In this document: positions 50,872 through 59,514 of the stretch, one piece after another
Numbering within the stretch: the first letter of the stretch is position 1
How the letters are laid out: each line of letters opens with the position of its first letter
Notes under the pieces: model-generated
Told to the model about the DNA's origin: nothing
Database searches by the model: none
The model's input: only the letters and a program-made list of their open reading frames with translations
DNA from: Niabella sp.
Lineage (GTDB): Bacteria > Bacteroidota > Bacteroidia > Chitinophagales > Chitinophagaceae
Assembly: GCA_017744715.1 (NCBI GenBank)
Contig: JAGIAT010000010.1
Coordinates: 124,001-188,000 of the forward strand
Direction: 5' to 3'
DNA: 64,000 nt
Made by a program: the position numbers and the translations under genes

Positions 50872-51939
50872 ATGACAAAAGAACTTGTTTTACAGGCATT
50901 GAGTACGGTTCATATTCCGGGGTCTCATAAAGATATCGTGGCGCTTGAGATGGTAAAGGACCTCGTGATCGAAAAATATTATATTTCCTTCAATATCGAC
51001 CTGCCCAGCCAGGATGCACAGTTAAAGGAAAAAATAAAAACAGATTGCATACAGGCTATAAAAGCACAGGTGAATGAAAAAGCCGTAGTAAAGGTAGGGT
51101 TTGGCAGTGCTGCACCCAAGGCACAGGCCGCAGCACATGCGCCGGCAAAAGTATTGCCCGGCGTAAAGAACATCATTGCGGTAGTGAGCGGAAAAGGCGG
51201 CGTGGGAAAAAGTACGGTTGCCGCCAACCTGGCCCTCGCACTCGCCCAATCCGGCGCAGCAGTGGGATTGATGGATGCCGATATCTACGGACCAAGCGTT
51301 CCCATTATGTTTGGCGTGCGGGGTGAGCGTCCGATGATGAAAGACGTAAACGGAAAGGGAATGATCGTGCCCCTGGAACGATTTGGCATCAAACTTTTAA
51401 GCATCGGCTTATTGGTAGATGAAAGCAAAGCGGTGGTATGGCGGGGGCCCATGGCCAGCAGTGCCATCAAACAGTTTATTACCGATGTGGATTGGGGCGA
51501 TCTGGATTACCTGATCGTAGACATGCCGCCCGGTACTGGAGATATTCATCTTACCCTGATGCAGATTGCGGATGTAAGCGGTGTGGTTATTGTAAGCACG
51601 CCCCAGGATGTAGCGCTGGCTGACGCCAAGAAAGGGATTGCGATGTTCGGACAGGCACAGCTGAATGCACCGATCATTGGGCTGGTAGAGAATATGAGTT
51701 ATTTTACCCCGGAAGAGTTACCGGATAATAAGTATTATATTTTCGGGCAGGAAGGCGGAAAGCGCCTGGCCAGTGAATACGATCTTCCCTTTTTGGGTGA
51801 AATACCATTGGTACAGGGCATTCGCGAGGGAGGTGATATCGGTATCCCGGTAATGATGAGCGATGATGAAATAACCAAGGCGGCCTTTAAATCCTTTGCA
51901 AGGGAAGTAGCCCGCTTTGCAGAAAAAACATCGAGGTAA
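50872..51939 (+). CDS. Mrp/NBP35-family iron-sulfur carrier ATPase
   Basis: A 355-residue cytoplasmic protein. The start at 50872 (MTKELVLQALSTVHIPG) fits the family; the longer 50809 start would include the promoter. An N-terminal MIP18/DUF59 domain (to about residue 80) is joined to a ParA-like P-loop ATPase, with VSGKGGVGKST at 106-116 and Walker B VDMPPGTGD. These carry Fe-S clusters to client enzymes. The usual CxxC after the NMSYF phrase is absent: here it reads NMSYFTPEELPDNKYYIFG, as in other Bacteroidota copies, so cluster binding must differ or be lost. Confidence 0.92.
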   Translation: MTKELVLQALSTVHIPGSHKDIVALEMVKDLVIEKYYISFNIDLPSQDAQLKEKIKTDCIQAIKAQVNEKAVVKVGFGSAAPKAQAAAHAPAKVLPGVKNIIAVVSGKGGVGKSTVAANLALALAQSGAAVGLMDADIYGPSVPIMFGVRGERPMMKDVNGKGMIVPLERFGIKLLSIGLLVDESKAVVWRGPMASSAIKQFITDVDWGDLDYLIVDMPPGTGDIHLTLMQIADVSGVVIVSTPQDVALADAKKGIAMFGQAQLNAPIIGLVENMSYFTPEELPDNKYYIFGQEGGKRLASEYDLPFLGEIPLVQGIREGGDIGIPVMMSDDEITKAAFKSFAREVARFAEKTSR

Positions 51940-51972
51940 CAGGCGGGCAGCCGCGGCAGCCTGCCCTTGTTT
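51938..51972 (+). terminator. Hairpin at the end of mrp
   Basis: GGGCAG (51945-51950) pairs with CTGCCC (51961-51966), with weaker outer pairing AACA/TGTT. The stem starts right at the stop codon. The T-run is short (TTGTTT). Confidence 0.5.
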
Positions 51973-52063
51973 AAACCGGCCCGCCAGCAATACGTACAAT
52001 GACCGGAACGGGTACCAGGTTACACAACGCTTACGCCCATCTGCTTATAGAAAATACGAGGCG

Positions 52064-52996
52064 TTATTTATGCATTTTTATGTACTCCGAATTAATCCGC
52101 AACACCTGTAAGGGCGCATTGGCCGATGGTTTGTGTAACACGATATAATTGGTATAATAAGCGTTGTCTTCCGTCCCTTTTGCAATCAGCACACCTAAGC
52201 CGGCATAGGCATCATCCACCCGTTCAAGCGCAACAGCTTTTCCGTTTGCATAAAAAACCATCCTGTAATTTTCGATGGGCAGCATACGGCCTTTGTGATT
52301 TGAGTAAAACTTTTCGCAATTGGATTGATGCTCCGCAATTTTTTCTTTGGAGTAGAAATTGGAACTGAACAGCTCCTGCTCGGCCTGCTTTATGTCATCC
52401 AGGAATGCAGCTGTATTCCCTTTATCCAATTCGGCATACATTTGCTGGTATGCAGCGAGTACTTCCTGCTTTAATACGTTTTCATCGATCTTTTTAAGGT
52501 CTGCGGAACTTTTCCACCCCTGAATCTTATAATCAACGCCGGCATCAAAGGTCCATTCATATTCAAAAAAAGGCACGGGCTCTTTTACCTCCGGAAAACG
52601 CAGCGGAGCTACTGTGGTTACTGTATAATCCTGGTTTACATCCACCAACTGCACCTGGGTGTTTTCCGTCAGCTTTTTCAGTTGCGTACCGGTAAACCGG
52701 CCACCTTCTTTTAAAAACGGGTGCATGACTTTGATCCGGACGTGCTGCTTCCCCGGATCCAGTATGTACTGGTTAATAAATTCAGGTCCCACAGTGCCCG
52801 ATACAAAATTTTTACTCACCGGCATATCATTTACCAAAACCTCCGACGGTACCGGTATATTAAACTCAATTCCATACAATTTGTGCTGTTCCATTTTGTT
52901 TGTTTTTTGCTCCGGTTCACTGCAACTAAAAATCATGGGATATAATACACCACACAGCAGTAATACCAGCAGATGATTATTTGTATTCACCAGCAT
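52064..52996 (-). CDS. Lipoprotein at the end of the VgrG island, candidate immunity protein
   Basis: A 310-residue lipoprotein with a leader ending MIFSC (acylated Cys 25), then EPEQKTNKM and beta-rich blocks (LYGIEFNIPVPSEVLVND, QHVRIKVMHPFLKEGGRF, YTVTTVAPLRFPEVKEPVP) and a helical middle. The family is not recognised. It overlaps the preceding 1017-residue gene by 20 nt, so both are made from one mRNA. Small lipoproteins next to secretion cargo often protect the host; that role is inferred from position only, not shown. No toxin domain is identified in the partner. Confidence 0.75.
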   Translation of the reverse strand: MLVNTNNHLLVLLLCGVLYPMIFSCSEPEQKTNKMEQHKLYGIEFNIPVPSEVLVNDMPVSKNFVSGTVGPEFINQYILDPGKQHVRIKVMHPFLKEGGRFTGTQLKKLTENTQVQLVDVNQDYTVTTVAPLRFPEVKEPVPFFEYEWTFDAGVDYKIQGWKSSADLKKIDENVLKQEVLAAYQQMYAELDKGNTAAFLDDIKQAEQELFSSNFYSKEKIAEHQSNCEKFYSNHKGRMLPIENYRMVFYANGKAVALERVDDAYAGLGVLIAKGTEDNAYYTNYIVLHKPSANAPLQVLRINSEYIKMHK

Positions 52997-55900
52997 TTTT
53001 AAAAATGTTTATTGTTTTATCCAGTTTAGGAATTAAGGGCAGGTCCTTTTCTTCTTTGTTAAATCCACCGGCCTTGATCTTTATACTCAGGGTAAATCCT
53101 GAAAAATAAAAATCGGTATCCCAGTTACCGCCGTTACCAAATTCCTTTCCAACGGTATAGGCCACCATTGCCTTTCCTTCAATTTCTATTCCCAGCTCAA
53201 ATGCTTTTTTCTTTTTTTCACCATCGTCGATCAATGACACCTGCCGCCCTTTTTCATAATTTAATTTATACTGTAAGCTGGCACTAAAAACAATGGCGCC
53301 TTCCAATACACCCTGCAAGGCAACGGTGCCCGAGTACTTTTTACTGAGAAAATTATATTTCACCCGGGCCTCGGTTGCCGCACCATCTTTTGAATCGCTT
53401 CCCACCAAACGGATTTTAGCCGTTAAAGAAACATACAATTCATAATTGATCTCCAGGCTGCCGCCGCTAAACAGGTTTGCCAGCCAGCTTGCCAGGTCCA
53501 GTGCATCAATAATCGCTCCCCAGGGCTTGAATTTACTTCCCAAAGCTAATACATCCAGTTTTACCTTGGCTTCAATAATGGGGTCGGCAATCAGATGCCC
53601 GTCCAGCTCATAGGTTACCTTGCCATTTTCAGATAGTGTTTGAATGCCCACGCCTACGCCAACTTTTGGAAGGTCAAGCGTAAAGCTCATCGGCAACCGG
53701 TTTAACCGGGCAAGAAGGCCCCGGTTCGTAGCTCTTAACCGCACTTCCTCCCCCCGCGCTGCACTGATGCCCATATCTCCGTCCAGCTTGTCTGCAATCC
53801 ATATAAGCGGCGCCAGCATTGTTCTGAATTTGGCGCCAAACTCATCCCCCAGCTTTATTACGTTTCCTGCACCTACTTCACATTCCACATACAGCCCAAA
53901 AGTGGTGTTGCGACCCACATACCGCTGTAAACCGTTGGAGATGAGTTTATCTGCAATATCCTTCCGGGTGTTATTGTTACTGGTATTGACCGTTCCCTCA
54001 TTAAACCGGCTGTAGTGCTCGGTGAGCTCTGTTGTAGCCGCATAAAACAACGGGGTTTTGATTCCATAGTTAAAGTTCACAACCCATTTCATTGAAGGGT
54101 ATACCTTAATCAATGCGATCTGATTGGGATAACGGCAGGTGGTAACCGGAACAAAATATGTTTGGGTTAATGTTTCTCTTTTGATAAGTTTTAACAGGTA
54201 CCGGACGATCCAGATGTTTTTAAAATTACTGGACAGGATGCCGCCCTCAAAATACTCCTGCGTGGCCAGGTAGTCCAGGACCTCGTTATCGTATGTTTTA
54301 TAAAAATTGTAGGCCAGCTTTAACGTGATCGAATCGCCGCTGATAGAATAGTCGCTGTCCAGCAAGCCCTGTACGCCGGCAACCGTTACCGCCTGGTATT
54401 TTTCCTGTTCGGCCGCTGATACCGGTACGCCCTTGGCCTCCTGGTCGTCCTTATATGTTTTTTCAGGTTTTACCGGGTTTAAAATACTGGCTTTTGAGGC
54501 ATTGGACGGCGCCAGCAGGTTGGGCCGGTAATAGTTCAGGAAGTTTTCGATAAAAACACCCGTTTTTTTCGACGGCTTCATTTGTCCTACGATCCATTTC
54601 ATCTTAAACACTTCCTCGCTGCTGCTATGTTCCCTGCCATCGTTTAAGATCCGTTCACATTTATACTTACCGCCTATATGAATGGATTGCTCCGGTTCCC
54701 CGGCCCCCTTTTTATACTTTGCGGTAACGGTTACGGTCTTCTTTTCTTTTTCACCGGCCACAATATAGAAAGCGGTCTGTTCGGTTTTGTCTTCAACACC
54801 TGCTTTCAATTTAAACTCATCAAAGATCACCACGGGCGTACCCGTACCTTCCTTTACCTGGATCACCGAATACGCACAGGGGTTGTACTCTTTACGGGTA
54901 TACTGGATATCCCCGATATATTGGATCATCTCCCCTTTTTCCCGTTCTACCCGGGTAAGGATTTCATCGGTTGTTTCATATTCCACCAGGATCTCACTAT
55001 TAGGCTGGTCCTGGTAGGTTTTAACGGCTTCCACGCCGATCAGTTTCGAATCATACTGCATCAGCCCCGATGTAGGTACTTCTGCAAAATTCCGGTAATC
55101 GACCAATGTATCCGAATCAAAGATCACGCCTTGTTCCACCTTAAAAATCTCCACTACCGGTACATAGTACCGCTGTTTCTTTCCAGGATTCCGGTCGCGC
55201 CATTCTAAACTCAACGGGAAGTTCAATACGCTGTATGTATTGATATTGCTGCTGCTGGCACTGGCTTTCAGCTTTATCTGCTTATGCTTGCCTTCAAACA
55301 AATCTGCTTTGGTAAGGGCCCTGGTTTGACTTTCCAGTGCGCCGGAAGCATTTTTGCGGGTGGCGAATGTTCCTGCATCATCTTTATCCAGCAGGTACAC
55401 ATTTGCAACATATTGATCCCTGCCTGCAACATAATCGGGATACTGGTGGAAGCAGATGGTGAGACTAACAATATCCCCGAACCGGAACGGCCGGATGTTT
55501 TTATCAAAATACGCGTAGGTTATATTCGCATCGGTATAAGGTATGATAAAAAAGTGAAATTCCTGTTCGGGATCCTCTGTAAATACCACTACCCGTTGTT
55601 TAAACCCATAATAATAATTAGCACCCGCCGGTGAAATGGAGAACTCCGTTCCTGTTTTATATTGCGTGCCAATCCCCATTGCCGCAATGGGTGCATTGGG
55701 ATCCTTTTTTGCCATAAGCTCACCAACATCCGGAGCTTTATCCGGTGCCTGATGCGGTGCGTTGTCCCCACCGCCTATATCGGCCCAGAGCGCATTGAAG
55801 GTTTTTGCATTGCCGTTGTTATAATATTGCTCATAAATAAATGCCCATTTTGTTTCCTTCGACACAACCGCATTGTCAAAACAGCTCTCATCCACATAAA

Positions 55901-56030
55901 ACTTCATCCGGGATCCTTCTTTTACCGATAAGGTTTGCCCTTTCGATATATAGCCCTTATTCAGCTGATCCATGAAGGTGTTGCCGCCAAACAGGGCGTT
56001 GTCAAATTTGCATCTGATTACCTTACCCAT
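52977..56030 (-). CDS. Large VgrG-island protein of unknown function
   Basis: A 1017-residue protein without signal peptide. The N-terminal part (about 1-320) has beta-rich blocks, some like a dispersed carbohydrate- or shell-like fold (RMKFYVDESCFDNAVV, FRFGDIVSLTICFHQYPD); the middle (about 330-720) is mixed; the C-terminal 300 residues are strongly beta and glycine-rich (SFTLDLPKVGVGVGIQTL, LEINYELYVSLTAKIRLVG, GVLEGAIVFSASLQYKLNY), as in membrane-inserting barrels or pores. No named domain is recognised. It starts 5 nt after the DUF4280 gene and overlaps a lipoprotein gene. A secreted effector or structural cargo is likely from its place. Confidence 0.7.
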   Translation of the reverse strand: MGKVIRCKFDNALFGGNTFMDQLNKGYISKGQTLSVKEGSRMKFYVDESCFDNAVVSKETKWAFIYEQYYNNGNAKTFNALWADIGGGDNAPHQAPDKAPDVGELMAKKDPNAPIAAMGIGTQYKTGTEFSISPAGANYYYGFKQRVVVFTEDPEQEFHFFIIPYTDANITYAYFDKNIRPFRFGDIVSLTICFHQYPDYVAGRDQYVANVYLLDKDDAGTFATRKNASGALESQTRALTKADLFEGKHKQIKLKASASSSNINTYSVLNFPLSLEWRDRNPGKKQRYYVPVVEIFKVEQGVIFDSDTLVDYRNFAEVPTSGLMQYDSKLIGVEAVKTYQDQPNSEILVEYETTDEILTRVEREKGEMIQYIGDIQYTRKEYNPCAYSVIQVKEGTGTPVVIFDEFKLKAGVEDKTEQTAFYIVAGEKEKKTVTVTAKYKKGAGEPEQSIHIGGKYKCERILNDGREHSSSEEVFKMKWIVGQMKPSKKTGVFIENFLNYYRPNLLAPSNASKASILNPVKPEKTYKDDQEAKGVPVSAAEQEKYQAVTVAGVQGLLDSDYSISGDSITLKLAYNFYKTYDNEVLDYLATQEYFEGGILSSNFKNIWIVRYLLKLIKRETLTQTYFVPVTTCRYPNQIALIKVYPSMKWVVNFNYGIKTPLFYAATTELTEHYSRFNEGTVNTSNNNTRKDIADKLISNGLQRYVGRNTTFGLYVECEVGAGNVIKLGDEFGAKFRTMLAPLIWIADKLDGDMGISAARGEEVRLRATNRGLLARLNRLPMSFTLDLPKVGVGVGIQTLSENGKVTYELDGHLIADPIIEAKVKLDVLALGSKFKPWGAIIDALDLASWLANLFSGGSLEINYELYVSLTAKIRLVGSDSKDGAATEARVKYNFLSKKYSGTVALQGVLEGAIVFSASLQYKLNYEKGRQVSLIDDGEKKKKAFELGIEIEGKAMVAYTVGKEFGNGGNWDTDFYFSGFTLSIKIKAGGFNKEEKDLPLIPKLDKTINIFKNAGEYK

Positions 56031-56034
56031 AAGG

Positions 56035-56511
56035 TTACTTTATGTTTAAAAATTCATACGGATCCTTCCGGTCCATTTCCTTCATATTCACCAACGGATT
56101 TACCTGCGCCTGCAACGCTTCATCTGCATTTTCCATGTTCTTCTTTGTGGGCTGCCCCATCTGACCGCTTTTGATCAGTTCAATACAGGCTGTTCCGGCC
56201 ACCGCGCAGGTAGCTTTACAATCTTCTGTGAGCACATATCCCCCCGGAGGATCATATTTTTCTTTCTCATAATATCCTTCCCATTTGGTTACGGCCGGAA
56301 CGCAGGCGTTATTGTTCATCTTTTTGCAGGAGCCAAAGGTTTTATTCTGAAAAGGGACACCGATGTCCTTATGGGTGGCCAGTAATTTTTCCTTGCCCGC
56401 GCTGTCGTTGGCATACCATTTTTTATGGGTAAGCACCGCAAGTTTATCGGGCGTGGTACCAAACTGGCATTTACAAAGTGCTCCGTGTACCACTTTTTCT
56501 TTTTGGGCCAT
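56035..56511 (-). CDS. PAAR-like DUF4280 protein
   Basis: A 158-residue protein from ATG 56511 (MAQKEKVVHGALCKCQFG). It shows the DUF4280 pattern: a GA-type start with Cys pair C13 and C15, then Cys 62, 70, 98, 102 and 109, plus GGYVLTEDCKATCAVAGTACI. DUF4280 proteins are thought to act as PAAR-like spike tips on VgrG in Bacteroidota secretion systems. It sits directly upstream of the 1017-residue gene, which it may help load. A signal peptide is absent, as expected for this role. Confidence 0.88.
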   Translation of the reverse strand: MAQKEKVVHGALCKCQFGTTPDKLAVLTHKKWYANDSAGKEKLLATHKDIGVPFQNKTFGSCKKMNNNACVPAVTKWEGYYEKEKYDPPGGYVLTEDCKATCAVAGTACIELIKSGQMGQPTKKNMENADEALQAQVNPLVNMKEMDRKDPYEFLNIK

Positions 56512-56550
56512 AATCGGTTTTTTATTGTTTAGCATTTGCACATACCGCTG

Positions 56551-57390
56551 TTAAAGCTGGTACATGGTAAATTCGATTTTCTGCACCGGCACGGTGGTAT
56601 ATTTCCCCTCTTTTTCATAAACCTCCAGCAACGCCCGGGTATGCATGGCAAAATGATGTTCCCTGTCCAGGTCAAAATCTGCAGTCACCTTCATATAACA
56701 GGGCGTTTTCTGCTGATGCTCCAGAAACAACTCCTGCGGAGCTGCCAACGCTTCTGAAACAAACTGCACAACGATCGAACCATAACCGGTTATCTGTGGT
56801 ATGATCTTTTGCGTTCCCGGAAACCGTACAGGCGCTTTGTAAGGCAACACAGATAAATAAAGTGCTACCGGCTGCATATACGTTTCCGTATAGGCCATGT
56901 ACTTGGGATGAAAAAACAAATTCCAGAACAGGTCATAACTCATGGACCGCTGTATAACCGCACTGTTTTGTATGCTTTGATCTACCACCGCAACAAAATC
57001 ATCTGCAACCGGCCCGCTGTATTTATCTAAAAGCCGCTGCCGGTTTTTTTGCCATCGGTTGATGATCGCTTCATGGTTTACGATACCGGTTACCTGTGTA
57101 CCCCAGCCGTCGATCACCGTTTCTACCGGGTACAAAGACCGGGAAACAAGATCCGCAAACCGTTCGCTGACCGTATCCGGTTCATGCCGGTTAAAGAACA
57201 CCTCCTTTTTTTCGAGGCGCATCAGCCACCCCAGGTCATGTTCTGTTAACTGTATGGCAGCTTCATAATCGATCCGCTTAAAGGGATCTGCAGCGGCACC
57301 CTTATAGTATTTTACCGAAACACCATAGCTGCGATCGCTTAAACCGGCCAGGTTTGAAATAAATAGCTTTTTCTTATAAACCGAATTCAC
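56551..57390 (-). CDS. VgrG-island protein of unknown function
   Basis: A 279-residue protein without signal peptide or membrane helix. It starts MNSVYKKKLFISNLAGLSDRSY, with helical regions and a strand-rich end (FDLDREHHFAMHTRALLEVYEKEGKYTTVPVQKIEFTMYQL, about residues 239-279). No family is recognised. It lies between the metzincin-lipoprotein pair and the DUF4280 gene, so an adaptor or loading role for cargo onto VgrG is reasonable but unproven. Gaps on both sides are about 40 nt. Confidence 0.7.
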   Translation of the reverse strand: MNSVYKKKLFISNLAGLSDRSYGVSVKYYKGAAADPFKRIDYEAAIQLTEHDLGWLMRLEKKEVFFNRHEPDTVSERFADLVSRSLYPVETVIDGWGTQVTGIVNHEAIINRWQKNRQRLLDKYSGPVADDFVAVVDQSIQNSAVIQRSMSYDLFWNLFFHPKYMAYTETYMQPVALYLSVLPYKAPVRFPGTQKIIPQITGYGSIVVQFVSEALAAPQELFLEHQQKTPCYMKVTADFDLDREHHFAMHTRALLEVYEKEGKYTTVPVQKIEFTMYQL

Positions 57391-57435
57391 GCCTGAATAA
57401 ACTGTTGATCTGTTTTATCACTTAAAAGTCATGCC

Positions 57436-58161
57436 CTAAATACGGCGGGGTGGACCTTCTTTCTTCTCGCTGAGTACTTTTCCTGTTGCACCGTCCAACA
57501 CAAAAACCTGCTGATAGGGTTCTGTCCCCCGCTCATCTACCGTCCAGCGCAGTTCCCATACATTTGTTTTATAAACAGGATCATATCCTCTTTGGACACG
57601 CCCGGTTTTTGCAAAATCCACCCGGTGTTTTTTTCCAAACCCGATCACATCCGGTAATCCAAAAGCATATCCCTTATCTTTATCTGTTTCACTCACCACC
57701 CTTCCGGCATCATCAAATTGCTGCCAGGTTCCGGTTTCAAGCGATGAGGAATAGTAATACGAAACAGCGATCAGGTTGCCTTTATTGTTAAACTGAAAAG
57801 CCACCCGGTAGCCATCCGGTTGTTTCTCAATCCGGGTGTACGCCAGCACCTTGCTCCGGTCAAATGCATCCAGGTCCGGCGCCTCGGGAGGTAACCGGTA
57901 ATATTCCGTGATCTCCGTTCCGTCGGAGGCCGTATATCCCTCATACTCCGGGTTGGCCCTTACTTTCTTTTCATATTCATCAATATCAAATTTCTTCATG
58001 ACCGTATTTTTTAACCGGCTTTGTATGTGTTGTACCGGCGATCCGTTTTCCCCCGATGGCTTTACCTGACCCTTACAACTTACACATAAGCCGCAGATCA
58101 TTATAAAAAGAAATCGCTTTGCTATCAGGGCAAGCTTCTGTGTAGTTGATCCCATTGCCAT
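57436..58161 (-). CDS. Lipoprotein overlapping the metzincin gene, candidate immunity protein
   Basis: A 241-residue lipoprotein from ATG 58161 (or the ATG 6 nt later), with a basic-hydrophobic leader FLFIMICGLCVSC (Cys 29). The mature part is polar, with KKVRANPEYEGYTASDGTEI and two or three beta-rich blocks (TRIEKQPDGYRVAFQFNNKG, YYYSSSLETGTWQQFDD). It overlaps the 3' end of the metzincin-like gene by 37 nt, in another frame. By comparison with effector-immunity pairs it may shield the cell from the adjacent protease. The family is unknown and this role is an inference. Confidence 0.7.
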   Translation of the reverse strand: MAMGSTTQKLALIAKRFLFIMICGLCVSCKGQVKPSGENGSPVQHIQSRLKNTVMKKFDIDEYEKKVRANPEYEGYTASDGTEITEYYRLPPEAPDLDAFDRSKVLAYTRIEKQPDGYRVAFQFNNKGNLIAVSYYYSSSLETGTWQQFDDAGRVVSETDKDKGYAFGLPDVIGFGKKHRVDFAKTGRVQRGYDPVYKTNVWELRWTVDERGTEPYQQVFVLDGATGKVLSEKKEGPPRRI

Positions 58162-59513
58162 TTGTATAATTGTTTTGCAATTATTTTTGTTTTGGAGGAA
58201 TAATAGTCCATTACATTATCGGTGGTGTATTCATCAAACGTGTATTTGCTTTTGTTCAAAAAAGTATGCATGAATCCGATACAGTGCATTATTTCATGGG
58301 CCACGGTACTTTCATCAACCTTTGTTGACGATTTGGTTTCAGCTGCTGTTTTCTTTTTATCAAATACCAGGATGCTGAACCGGGATCCGCCCTTTTTCAG
58401 TTTCTCATTCGGGATGTCTTCGGAATGCCCCAATACCCAGCCTTTGCCGCCGCAGCTTTCAACCATACATGTATCCGGAAGAAAAAACACCTTAAAGAAC
58501 GAATCAAACATATGGCCGAACGGTTTACCCGTTTTGCTTTTCTTCGCTCTCAGCAACCGGTTCAGTTCGTGCATCAGATCCTCCGATCCTCCTTTCCGGT
58601 AATCGTTATACCATTCGGCAAAATTATAGTCAGCCGGCATATCCAGAACAGTGTTTTGCAGGTTTACGTTTACATAGGCCTGTCGCATAAATTTTTTCAG
58701 TACTCCCGCTTCTCCGGCCGTTGAACCCTTTTTTGTAGGGCACTGTACCTTTACAAACAGCACACTAATATTTTTATGAAATTTCCGGTCGTTCTTTTTT
58801 ACAAGGATCCGGCCCGCCAGTTCTTTATAATCTTCCTTTACCGCATACACATTGATCTTCTGGTCGGTTTCAAAATATGCGTTACATTTTATTTCCATTG
58901 CGTCCGGGAGATCATGTTTCCCTTTCTGAACAGGCAGCTCTTTGAGCAGCGACACATCAAAATAGCTGCTTTCATATTCCAGCTCATATTTTTCAGGTTC
59001 TTCTTCCACTTCTACCTTCAGGTTCAGTTTTGCCGTATAGGTTGGTAACAGCGATAAAAAGGGGATGGTATATATAAAAGGATATTTACCATTTTTTTTC
59101 CAGGGAACCGTAAACCGGTCAAATTCCATTACAAACCGGTCATAGTCTTTTGTCTTTTGTACAAATTTGGCAGAGCAGAAATCCCAATATCCATCGGCAT
59201 CTTTTTTATACGTCATTTCACCCAAAATATCCCGGTACCAGGTATCCCCCTTTGCGCCGGTATCACCCAGCCGCACCCAGTCAAAACCAAATTCGCCGTC
59301 ATATTTATTATGCGGTCGGAACTGTACAATACATTTTGCTTTCAGCTCCGGTGCCGGTGGATCTTCCGGATCCCCGTAGCTGACGCCTTCGTCTTCTCCT
59401 TTTTCTTTAATCACGCTCCCCGCAAAGGAATTGATGTTTTCCCGGGAGTACATATTGTGGTTGCCATGCGTGATCTTGGTATAGATCCCTTTTATAATTC
59501 GCGTTCTGCTCAT
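58125..59513 (-). CDS. Metzincin-like zinc metalloprotease, putative secreted effector
   Basis: A 462-residue protein from ATG 59513 (MSRTRIIKGIYTKITHG), one base after the VgrG stop (TAGCATG). The zinc site is HEIMHCIGFMH at 406-416, i.e. HExxHxxGxxH, and a Met-turn follows at residue 435 (NVMDYYSS), which together define metzincins. The first 300 residues are beta-rich (CIVQFRPHNKYDGEFGFDW; KLNLKVEVEEE). There is no signal peptide, fitting VgrG-dependent export rather than Sec. It is likely to cut proteins in a target cell. The overlapping lipoprotein behind it is a candidate immunity factor. An N-terminal extension to 59654 is rejected as VgrG shadow. Confidence 0.85.
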   Translation of the reverse strand: MSRTRIIKGIYTKITHGNHNMYSRENINSFAGSVIKEKGEDEGVSYGDPEDPPAPELKAKCIVQFRPHNKYDGEFGFDWVRLGDTGAKGDTWYRDILGEMTYKKDADGYWDFCSAKFVQKTKDYDRFVMEFDRFTVPWKKNGKYPFIYTIPFLSLLPTYTAKLNLKVEVEEEPEKYELEYESSYFDVSLLKELPVQKGKHDLPDAMEIKCNAYFETDQKINVYAVKEDYKELAGRILVKKNDRKFHKNISVLFVKVQCPTKKGSTAGEAGVLKKFMRQAYVNVNLQNTVLDMPADYNFAEWYNDYRKGGSEDLMHELNRLLRAKKSKTGKPFGHMFDSFFKVFFLPDTCMVESCGGKGWVLGHSEDIPNEKLKKGGSRFSILVFDKKKTAAETKSSTKVDESTVAHEIMHCIGFMHTFLNKSKYTFDEYTTDNVMDYYSSKTKIIAKQLYKWQWDQLHRSLP

Positions 59514-59514
59514 G